Source of the DNA: an uncultured Lentisphaerota bacterium
Lineage (GTDB): Bacteria > Verrucomicrobiota > Lentisphaeria > Oligosphaerales > CAITYL01
DNA: 58,274 nucleotides
Direction of reading: 5' to 3'
NCBI GenBank assembly: GCA_903896595.1
Contig: CAITYL010000247.1
Span: 1 to 58,274, forward strand
Every line of letters begins with the position of its first letter. The stretch's first letter is position 1. The position numbers were made by a program, and so were the translations under genes. The notes under the pieces were generated by a model. The model was not told where the DNA came from, did no database searches, and saw only the letters and a program-made list of their open reading frames with translations. Of the stretch, positions 10,819-19,427 are shown piece by piece.

Positions 10819-13800
10819 TCAGCGCAGGTTGAGGGTGACGTCGTCGAGGACGTAGATCCAGTAGCCGAAGTTGATCTTGAGGATGCCGGTGACCTCGTAC
10901 TGCGCGCTGTCCGTGTCGGGCGTCTCGCCAGCGGAACGGCGGACGTTGGGATTAGACCAGCCGCAGATGGCGTTGCGCACGAGCAACGGATCGGCGGGCG
11001 CCACGCAGGTGCCTGCGGGCCCGACCAAGTTCCAGCCGCGCGAAAGATTGACCGTGCCGGTGAGGGACGGTTTGCCGGTGTGCTCGATCACTTGGTTGAG
11101 GGGAGACAGCACCCAATAGCCCAGGCGCGGCGCCAAGGTGGTCGGGTTGGTGTAGACGTATGCGTTCGTATCCTTATCATACTGACACGACCATATCGAG
11201 CCGGTGGTGAAGACCTTGTCCGCGGCATCATTTTCGGCCAGAAGGGTAAAGGAGATGAGATTCCACCCTTCCCCCAAGGCGACCCGCTCATAGGTCTCGC
11301 CACCGGTGACGGCAACGATCCAGTACCACGGGGCGTCCTGGCTGGCGCCGTTGAAGGCGAAGCTGCTGACCGCGGTCATGTCTACCTCCGTGCCGGAAAT
11401 GACCGTCCCGGTGGGGCCGGTGACCTCGACCATCATCAGTGAGGCGCCGGCGGGCAGCTTGCTGACATCCCACGTCATGCTGCCGGCGGCGGTCTTGTCG
11501 GGCACATGAAGCACCCAATACTGGACGTTGCGGCTGAACCCACGGATGTCCTTGTACATATACGTGTGCAACTCGTCCGGGCCGAGGAGGAACACCAGGC
11601 CCGGATCGAAGGGCAACCCGAGGGGTACGCTAACATCATCAATGCCCTCGTCCCAACCATCGGTGGCATTGGCCGCCTGGCCGATGACGAAGTTGGCGAG
11701 ATCGGTGTCAAACTCCATGCTCCAGTCGGCCACGGCGCCAACCGTCACGTCATTGCTGACAATGCGAGAACTGGCCACCCCGAGGTTGTCACGGACCACC
11801 ACTTCGCAATGCCAAGTATCTCCGCTCTCGATGTAGGCGCCGTCCACGGAGGTGACGCCGTCATTGGGTGCGTAGGTGCCGGTACCGACAAAGAACGGGT
11901 CGGTGGGGGTGATGACGGTGCTCGTCACCTTCTTGCCGGAGAGATCGGGGCGGTAGATGCCGTTTTGGTACCAGTAGAACCACGTCTCATTGCCGTTGCC
12001 CGACCAGGCGGGCACGGCGTGAAGCCGCGTCGCATTGACCGGAGAGCCAGGGAACAGCCTGACAAAGGCCGGATCGTCCGGCGCCTTATGGGCAAGAGGC
12101 GCCACACTGGAGGGGCCGAGGGCCAGATTGAAGCTGAGGCTGCTGTTGGTGGCAATCCCCGAACCGGTGACACGAACGTAATAGACGCCCGCCGTGGTCG
12201 AGTAGGTGAGCGCGGCCGCCGTGGTCTCGGACAGCTTGTTCTGGTTGGCGTCATACAAGGCCGTGGTCAGTGTCCCCGTGCCCAAGGTAGTGGTACGGGT
12301 GATCGTGAGCGAGGCCGGCATGGCCACTTGGAAATAGCCCCAGGCAATATTATTGGCCGGGGTCAAGGTATAGACCGGCTTCACGTTCGAGCCCAAGGCG
12401 ACAATGGCGCTGGTCTGCAACAACAGGGCATAGATCGGCGTCGAGGTGACGGCCCCGGCGGGACGTACCCGGACGTAGTAGTCGCCGGGCGAAAGCACCC
12501 GCGCCAAGTCCGTATTAACGGTGACAATGGGCGTGGTCAGGTTGTCGGAACGGAACAGGGCCAGTTCCGGCGTGACCGTGGCAGCGGTGGTCTCGACCGT
12601 GGCCGTGAGGCGGAGGCTGGAGAGGCGGTCCAAACTGAACCGAACCCAATCCACATCCCCGCTGGGCAGGGCGTGGCGCTGAATGACGCCATTCCCGATC
12701 GTCTGGGCGGCGGCGGCCTCATTGTCCCACTCAAACACGTCCAGGCCGGGGGCGGCGATCCCCACCTCGTTGGAGCGGGCGGCGGCGGAGACGGAACCGA
12801 AGGCATCGCGGGCCAAAACCTCAACGAACCACTTGTCGCCAACGGCGGTGGCGCCGACCGGTAGGCTGGGGCCGCTGTGACTATCCTGCAGCGTGTTATT
12901 CTTGTACCAACGGTAGACGTAAGCGGCCGTGTCCCCGTCCGGGTCCGTGGCGGGCGTGGTCGGAGTGACCACGACCCACAGGGCATTATTGACCGTGGGT
13001 GCGACCGGCGCAATCAGTGCGGCCGCCGGCGCCGGCGGCGCCTGATTGGCAATGACCACACTGTTGCTGGCCTTAGCCACGCCGGTGACTCCCTGGGGGT
13101 CCACCGGAGTGGCGGTGCAGGACCACGACTCGCCGGGATTCATGATGGCGCGCGGCGCGTCAAACGTCCAACTGTAATTCGGGGCGGTCCCAGAGCGGAT
13201 GCCTTCCCCGCGCAGGCCGCTGTCCATGCCGTTGCGGTACCAGGTGAAGAGACACAGCATGTTGGCCAAGTCGCCGGGATCGGTGTCCGTGATGCCCCTG
13301 GCGGTAACGGTCAGCTTACCACTGCCGGAGGTGACCACGACACTGGAGGTGGGACTCCACATCGGGGCGTTGCCGATCACCTTGACCACGTTACCGGCCA
13401 AGATCTCACTCGACATCAACAGGCCGTCACTGGCCGCCACCCAGCACCGCCACGACCAGCCGTTCTGGCCGGAGCCGATGGTGATGAGGGCCGTCGTGTC
13501 GCCCGAATCGACCCAGGTGCCGGTACCGCCGTCATTCTGCCAGCGGAAAAGATAGCTCACGCTGTCGCCATCGGCGTCAGTGGCGCCGCTTGGGATGCAG
13601 GTGATGGTGCCGCCAATGCCGGCTACCGGCGGCGACAGGAGGGCTTTGGCGGGCGGCGTGGGCGGATGGTTGCTGACCACGGCCTCATTGCTGGTGACCA
13701 CGGGACTGCGGAAACCGCGGGTGCTTTCGGTATAAACCGCGCACTTCCAGGTGTCGTTCAGCGCCAGGTTGGCGGGGGCGACAGAGGAGGTGCTGATGCC

Positions 13801-16800
13801 GGTGTCAATCCACACGCCCCCCCGATAGACGAACCAGTCGAAGTGGTAGACAAGCACGCCACCGAGCGGATCGACCGACCCTTCGGCCGTACAGACCAGG
13901 GTGCTGTTGCGGGTGGCGTCGGCGGGCGCCACCGTGACGGTCGGCGCGGACGGATTGGCGGAGATAATCGTCACTTCGTCACTGGTCACGACCGGACTGC
14001 GGGCGCCTTCCACATCCTCGGTATAAACCGCGCACTTCCATTTTTCACCAACGCCCAGCTTGGCGGCAAACACGCGTTGCCCGGTTTCGGAGGTGAGAAT
14101 GCCGTTGCGGTACCAGGCATACTGGTTGGTAACACTGCCCCCCTCGGGATCGCTCGACCCACCGGCCACACACAACAGGTCATCGACGACGGTGGGAGTG
14201 GCGGGGATGATGCTTACCATGGTCGGCGCGGTCGGCGCCAAGTTTTCGATGGCCCGCGGAGAACTGGTGACCGTTTCGCTATCCAGGGAACCATCGGTGG
14301 CGTAAACCGTGCAGGTCCACACGTCACCCCGTTGTAACAGAGCCTTGGGCACGCGGTAATCCGCCGGTCCCAAATCGGAGCTGCCATTGGGGTGAAGCAC
14401 CAACCATTCATAATGATAGGTGACCGCATCGCCATTGGGATCAAGGGAACCGCCGGCAACGCAGGTTAAGTCTTCCACGATCCCGGCCGGATTGGGATTA
14501 ATCACCACGCTGGTGGGTTTGGTGGGCGCCACATTGCCCACCGTGACCGTCCCGGAAGCGACAAACGCACTTTGCTGACCAGCGGCGCTGGCGGCGGCCG
14601 CGCAATACCAGATTTCGTGGTCAAGAATCACCCCTGGAGGCACGCTATTCGTGGTGTACTCGGGCACCAAGGCCCCGTTCCGGTACCACTGAAAGACGTA
14701 ACTGACTGGATCGCCGTTGGCGTCCGTGGCGCCAGACGCCGTGCAGAGCAGAGCGCTACCGCCTCTGGGGAAGGCGGGAGTCACCACCACGGCGGTGGGC
14801 ACGGTGGGACCGGAATCGACAAAGGAGATCGTCACCGTGGTGGCGGGACTGGTGGCGGCGGGAGTCCACACATCCGTGGCCGTGACCACACACCGCCAGA
14901 CGTCACCGAGCATCGTCTTGCCGGCAGGCAAAACCGGACCGGAATAGAAGGTGGTCAGATCGTTTTGGTACCATTTAATGCTGTAATTGAAAGCGTCCCC
15001 ATCCGGATCGGTGGAGCCGCTGGCGACACAGGTGATGGCTTCACCCACCGACGGCTTTGCGGGGGTCAAAGCAAGGGTGGGTGCGGTGGGCGGACGATTG
15101 CCGATGATCACCGCTTGAGAACCGACGTACGCACTGTTCAAGACCCCATCCGTGGCGCAGACGGCGCACACCCAGCGCTCGCCGTAGACCGTAGTCGCCA
15201 AAGTCGCCCCGGCGCCGGCGACATCCCAGAAATGACTAGGGGAAGGCGGCGGCAAAAAGCTGGGGTTGGGCGGCGGGGTGGTGCCGGTCGGCACTGGCGT
15301 TTCCCTGAACCATGTATAGAGATAGGAGACCGTGCCGCCATCCGGATCGACGGCTCCCTGCGCCACGCACTCCAGAGTATCTCCCGGCTCGGGCCGGTTG
15401 GGTTTAACGGTGACCGAGGTGGGCGCGGTGGGCGCCAAACCGACAAACGAGCTGTTGAAACTGTCCACCACCGGACTGCGGGCGCCCAGGGAATCCTGGG
15501 TGTACACCCGGCAGCTCCACAGCTGGCCGGAAGTGAGGTAACGGGCGGGCACCACGGCGGCCACCGGCCCCCAGCCTTCAAAGCCGGAAAACACGCCATT
15601 GAGCAACCATTCGTAGTGATAGTGGACGTTGCCGCCCTCCTCCAGATCCTCTGAACTGGAGGCGACGCATTGCACGTCATCGGTAAGGCGGGCGTTCTGC
15701 GGCGTCACCTTGACGGACGGTGCCGACGGCGCGTGATTGCGCACCAGCAACTCGTTGCTGAAGATGGACGGACCGATCGCCAAGGTGACGCTATTGCGTC
15801 CATACACCTCGCAGCGCCACAGGGTGCCGATGTCGGCCGGCGACAGCGCCACTGTCCGCCCGGTCAGGTCGGTGGGTTCCCAGGCGCCCATCGCCTTCCG
15901 CCACCAGCGAAAGTTGGCTTCATAAGCATCGGCACAGACAATACCGACCGGTTCGCCGCAGGTCAGGGTCGCCGTGTAGGAGGGATCGGCGGGACCGGCG
16001 CTAACCGTCACCGGCGCCGTCGGCCGGTTCGTGGCGGACGCCACGATGGTGACCGCATTCGAGGTCAGCAAGGGGCCCACGGCCCCCCACAGGTCACGGG
16101 CGTAAACGTCACACGTCCAAGCCTCCCCGGCAGCGGTAACGCCGTACGGCAGGGCGGCGTCGGTGTAACCGGTTGCCGTGTCGTTCCGGTACCACTCGTA
16201 GAAGTAGGCAATCACGTCGCCATCGGGATCGGTGGCGCCACCCGTGAGGCAGACCAAACTGTCGGCGGCCACCGGCTGCGCAGGGGTCACGGTCGCAAAC
16301 GTCGGAATCGTGGGCGGGTTGTTGATGGCGGGTGCCGCGGACGTGATGATGGCCATATTGCTGAGTACCGCCGGGCTTTCGTGCAGGTTCCGCTTATGGC
16401 TCGGCACCGAACTATACCAACAGTCACGGACGCGGACTTCGCAATACCAAAAGTCGCCGTCCTGCCACGCGGGATAATCAGCGGGAGTGATGGTGGCCCC
16501 CAAATCAGGATACGCCTCGGTGACCGGAGGAACGTCAACCTCTTGATAGGGGGGGGAGACGAGAGGAACGCCATTGACATACCAGTCATACACATAGGTA
16601 ATGGCGTCACCGTCGGGATCATAGGCGCCGACCGGCACGGCGGTGATGGACAGGCCGTCATCGCTTTCCGTCAAATCCACCCGGCCCGGCGCCATGGGAG
16701 CGGCATTGGCGATCCGGGGGCGGTAACTGCTCAAATCATAGTCATAGCGGAAATTGGGGCCGGGATCAAACAATTCCAAATTGGCGGCCTGCAGAAGAGT

Positions 16801-19326
16801 GCCGTCGGCGGCTTCCAGCAACGCCATCACGGCGCAGTTGGCCAAATTCCAGGTGCCGGGCGGCGGTTGCGGGAAGTCCGCGGCATTGACCACCCGGGTC
16901 TCGCCGTACCCCAGGATGATGGGCGCCGAATAGAGACAGTCGCGCACAACGCGGGCATGGGTGGCATCCACATTCTCCACCAGGAACAGCGTCAACGTCA
17001 CCGTCTCGGTCACGGGCGCCTCCTCGTCGAGCCGGGAAACATAAATATCCGACTTGAACACCGGCTCAGGCACCAGCAGGCTGGCCGAGGTGGGCGTGAC
17101 GCCCAAAACCGCGTCGCCAACCACCCGGTAGCGGGCCATGTTTTTCAACTGGCGCTGGGTTTCTGTAAGCGTATTGATATAATCCGAGACGCCGCTGCCG
17201 GTGCCTTGGACTTTGCTCGCGGCATGGCCGGAAATAACCACCGTGGCGGTCGGCGTCGCCGATGGGCTGTACCGGTTGATGCGGGCATTCAACTGAGCAA
17301 TGGCGGCGGTTCGGCCGGTGGGATAATAAAGGTCGGAGACCATGGGAAACCAGGACAGTTGCAGCAACGATTGGCCGTACACATTAACGGTGTCTTGGAG
17401 CCCGGCGGCCAAGGTATCGCCCACGCTGTCGCCCGTAACCCGGAAAATCTCGGCGCCAGCCACCGGCTTGACCCGTTGCGGCAACACATTGAAGGCGCCG
17501 CTCTGTTTCATCACATCGCCCATGGCGTCATCCGGTAGGGCATACGGAAGACCGTTGATATTATCGAGAGCATACCAGTAGTGGTTGCTCCCATAATTGC
17601 AGTGAAGCATGTAGAGATTGGCGGAACCAGCGGTTTTGTCATATCCATCCACAACGAAGGGGAGAGCGGTACCGTCGGTAATAAAGGCGGTCATCTCCAC
17701 AGGCCGTCGAGCATCCAGTTCGGAACGGAACGCGTCAAACCAGCTGCTGTCGTCCGGGAAATCTTGGCGCGCCAGATACGAAATGGCACGACTGTTGTAC
17801 TTGAAATGCTGGGCGAAGCGGTTGAGCGATGCTTGCCCGAGAACCATGCTCGACTTCTCAAACTGAAAATCCGTCTCAAAGCAAACGCCCAAATCGTAAA
17901 TAAGCTGGCCGATATTGTTGAGTTCGCCGTCCGTGCAGAGGCGCCACAAGGGATCACTGTTGTTATCGATGGTGCTCCATCCATCACTGTTACCGGCGAG
18001 TACCAGGGGCATGCGCGCCCACGAATAAGTGTGTTCGAAATTTGCGGTGAGCGGCACGGTAACGGTGGGATCCTTGCCATCCTCATGATAAGCCCACTGA
18101 TAGGAGTGGGAACCGACGCCCTGGACGGGCCATTCCCAATAGCGCATGATTTCGGCGAAGGGACGCACGTAACCGGGTATAGTATGTTGCGTGAGGTTGG
18201 TGTAACCTCTGCTAAAATCGGTGTCGGAATAAAACAGTTGGTGCTGGGAACCGATGGCGCCATCAGAAACGGTTCCCCAGGCCGAATTATTCGGATTGGG
18301 GTAAACCCGAATGTCCACGCCAAGGTTGTAGACGCCGCTTCCCTGCATGCCAGGGGTGTCGGGGTCGGTGTCCTGGTCCATCCAAATGGGGACGCCAGAC
18401 GTCATTTCGAAGGTCTCGGGATCAAAGGTGCAGACATAGGAACCGGTGCCGGTGCCGGTCACGTCATAGAAATAGAGCCCGGTCTGGCGGGCGGGGAATT
18501 TGGGATCGACAGGGGGGGTGACCGGGGTCTGCCAATTGCCGCTGGGGAAATAGAGTTTGAGGTCCTCCGATGACGACGTCTGCGTGAACGAGTAAGAGTT
18601 ATCACGATCAAGCCAAATCTCTTCGGGGGTGGTCCTGGCCTCGGGGCAGGTACGGTTGAAGGGGGCACCATCCCCCCACGTCGGCACGCCCACGTACTGT
18701 CCGGAATAGAAGGCGTTGGCCATCAGCGGGTCGCGAACCACGAAGGGAATGGTGGTGGTACCGGCATAAGCGGAATTCATCACGGCCGAGGCGGCCATGC
18801 GGACCCGCGGTCCGGCCACGGCCACCGGGGCGAAGGTGCTCCAGGCCTGCTGGTTGGCGCTGGTGTCAAGCGCCTCCTCATCCAGGACCAAGGCGTTCAG
18901 GGAGGCTTCCAAGGAAGCGGACGCCATGGCTTCAAAACTAGTGGGATCGGCCACCGTGAGGTCAAAGGCGTCGGTGGTGTTATAGGCCTTGACCGGGGGC
19001 AGTTCGCGCACCGGCGAGATCAGGATGAAACCGGCGGGCTCCACCCCAGCCACATAACCGAGGACGCAGCCGGGGGCGGTTCGGGAATACACCGGCTGCA
19101 CGGTGGTGACGGCCGCCGTGGCGGCATCGTCCCAACTGCCGAAACGGGCGAGGCGCTGTTCCAGCCAGGCGGAGGCCGCCTGGCGCGCCTCCGCCTCGCC
19201 GACCGGCGTCAGGGCGGCGGCCGGCAGGGTCATCCCTACCAGACCCGCCACCAGACAGCCCAGCCAAGCCACAGGTGAAAACGCCATCCACCGGCGCCAG
19301 ACAGACACAGTCAGATCGGTGCTCAT
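10819..19326 (-). CDS. Giant secreted protein: signal peptide, Spi/C10-peptidase-like N-terminus, ~13-14 Ig-like repeats, PPC-like domains, C-terminal domain
   Basis: C10-like 'AEIMRYWEWPVQGVGSHSYQW' and 'PFVVDGYD...NLYMLHCNYGSNHYWYALDN'; repeats of 'APTxPTxVxVxPxxP...LxCxAxGxxDPDGDxVxYxYxWYRNG...WxCxVxAxD'; 'DVFEWDNEAAAAQTIGNGVIQRHALPSGDVDWVRFSL' PPC-like. Confidence 0.85.
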   Translation of the reverse strand: MSTDLTVSVWRRWMAFSPVAWLGCLVAGLVGMTLPAAALTPVGEAEARQAASAWLEQRLARFGSWDDAATAAVTTVQPVYSRTAPGCVLGYVAGVEPAGFILISPVRELPPVKAYNTTDAFDLTVADPTSFEAMASASLEASLNALVLDEEALDTSANQQAWSTFAPVAVAGPRVRMAASAVMNSAYAGTTTIPFVVRDPLMANAFYSGQYVGVPTWGDGAPFNRTCPEARTTPEEIWLDRDNSYSFTQTSSSEDLKLYFPSGNWQTPVTPPVDPKFPARQTGLYFYDVTGTGTGSYVCTFDPETFEMTSGVPIWMDQDTDPDTPGMQGSGVYNLGVDIRVYPNPNNSAWGTVSDGAIGSQHQLFYSDTDFSRGYTNLTQHTIPGYVRPFAEIMRYWEWPVQGVGSHSYQWAYHEDGKDPTVTVPLTANFEHTYSWARMPLVLAGNSDGWSTIDNNSDPLWRLCTDGELNNIGQLIYDLGVCFETDFQFEKSSMVLGQASLNRFAQHFKYNSRAISYLARQDFPDDSSWFDAFRSELDARRPVEMTAFITDGTALPFVVDGYDKTAGSANLYMLHCNYGSNHYWYALDNINGLPYALPDDAMGDVMKQSGAFNVLPQRVKPVAGAEIFRVTGDSVGDTLAAGLQDTVNVYGQSLLQLSWFPMVSDLYYPTGRTAAIAQLNARINRYSPSATPTATVVISGHAASKVQGTGSGVSDYINTLTETQRQLKNMARYRVVGDAVLGVTPTSASLLVPEPVFKSDIYVSRLDEEAPVTETVTLTLFLVENVDATHARVVRDCLYSAPIILGYGETRVVNAADFPQPPPGTWNLANCAVMALLEAADGTLLQAANLELFDPGPNFRYDYDLSSYRPRIANAAPMAPGRVDLTESDDGLSITAVPVGAYDPDGDAITYVYDWYVNGVPLVSPPYQEVDVPPVTEAYPDLGATITPADYPAWQDGDFWYCEVRVRDCWYSSVPSHKRNLHESPAVLSNMAIITSAAPAINNPPTIPTFATVTPAQPVAADSLVCLTGGATDPDGDVIAYFYEWYRNDTATGYTDAALPYGVTAAGEAWTCDVYARDLWGAVGPLLTSNAVTIVASATNRPTAPVTVSAGPADPSYTATLTCGEPVGIVCADAYEANFRWWRKAMGAWEPTDLTGRTVALSPADIGTLWRCEVYGRNSVTLAIGPSIFSNELLVRNHAPSAPSVKVTPQNARLTDDVQCVASSSEDLEEGGNVHYHYEWLLNGVFSGFEGWGPVAAVVPARYLTSGQLWSCRVYTQDSLGARSPVVDSFNSSFVGLAPTAPTSVTVKPNRPEPGDTLECVAQGAVDPDGGTVSYLYTWFRETPVPTGTTPPPNPSFLPPPSPSHFWDVAGAGATLATTVYGERWVCAVCATDGVLNSAYVGSQAVIIGNRPPTAPTLALTPAKPSVGEAITCVASGSTDPDGDAFNYSIKWYQNDLTTFYSGPVLPAGKTMLGDVWRCVVTATDVWTPAATSPATTVTISFVDSGPTVPTAVVVTPAFPRGGSALLCTASGATDANGDPVSYVFQWYRNGALVPEYTTNSVPPGVILDHEIWYCAAAASAAGQQSAFVASGTVTVGNVAPTKPTSVVINPNPAGIVEDLTCVAGGSLDPNGDAVTYHYEWLVLHPNGSSDLGPADYRVPKALLQRGDVWTCTVYATDGSLDSETVTSSPRAIENLAPTAPTMVSIIPATPTVVDDLLCVAGGSSDPEGGSVTNQYAWYRNGILTSETGQRVFAAKLGVGEKWKCAVYTEDVEGARSPVVTSDEVTIISANPSAPTVTVAPADATRNSTLVCTAEGSVDPLGGVLVYHFDWFVYRGGVWIDTGISTSSVAPANLALNDTWKCAVYTESTRGFRSPVVTSNEAVVSNHPPTPPAKALLSPPVAGIGGTITCIPSGATDADGDSVSYLFRWQNDGGTGTWVDSGDTTALITIGSGQNGWSWRCWVAASDGLLMSSEILAGNVVKVIGNAPMWSPTSSVVVTSGSGKLTVTARGITDTDPGDLANMLCLFTWYRNGMDSGLRGEGIRSGTAPNYSWTFDAPRAIMNPGESWSCTATPVDPQGVTGVAKASNSVVIANQAPPAPAAALIAPVAPTVNNALWVVVTPTTPATDPDGDTAAYVYRWYKNNTLQDSHSGPSLPVGATAVGDKWFVEVLARDAFGSVSAAARSNEVGIAAPGLDVFEWDNEAAAAQTIGNGVIQRHALPSGDVDWVRFSLDRLSSLRLTATVETTAATVTPELALFRSDNLTTPIVTVNTDLARVLSPGDYYVRVRPAGAVTSTPIYALLLQTSAIVALGSNVKPVYTLTPANNIAWGYFQVAMPASLTITRTTTLGTGTLTTALYDANQNKLSETTAAALTYSTTAGVYYVRVTGSGIATNSSLSFNLALGPSSVAPLAHKAPDDPAFVRLFPGSPVNATRLHAVPAWSGNGNETWFYWYQNGIYRPDLSGKKVTSTVITPTDPFFVGTGTYAPNDGVTSVDGAYIESGDTWHCEVVVRDNLGVASSRIVSNDVTVGAVADWSMEFDTDLANFVIGQAANATDGWDEGIDDVSVPLGLPFDPGLVFLLGPDELHTYMYKDIRGFSRNVQYWVLHVPDKTAAGSMTWDVSKLPAGASLMMVEVTGPTGTVISGTEVDMTAVSSFAFNGASQDAPWYWIVAVTGGETYERVALGEGWNLISFTLLAENDAADKVFTTGSIWSCQYDKDTNAYVYTNPTTLAPRLGYWVLSPLNQVIEHTGKPSLTGTVNLSRGWNLVGPAGTCVAPADPLLVRNAICGWSNPNVRRSAGETPDTDSAQYEVTGILKINFGYWIYVLDDVTLNLR

Positions 19327-19427
19327 GAGCCACTCTCCTCAGGTATAACGCAGACCGTCCACAACACGCATGATTGCAGGAAGTCCGGAGTCAAAATTCA
19401 GCCAGGGGGGACCATTCCATCACCACT

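Noticed and set aside
10871-18573. Long plus-strand ORFs (11506..12864, 12877..14337, 14572..15654, 15670..17538, 17581..18573) opposite the giant gene
   Set aside because: GC-rich shadow ORFs: Gly/Arg/His-rich low-complexity translations with no recognisable domains, while the minus-strand frame has clear repeat domains.
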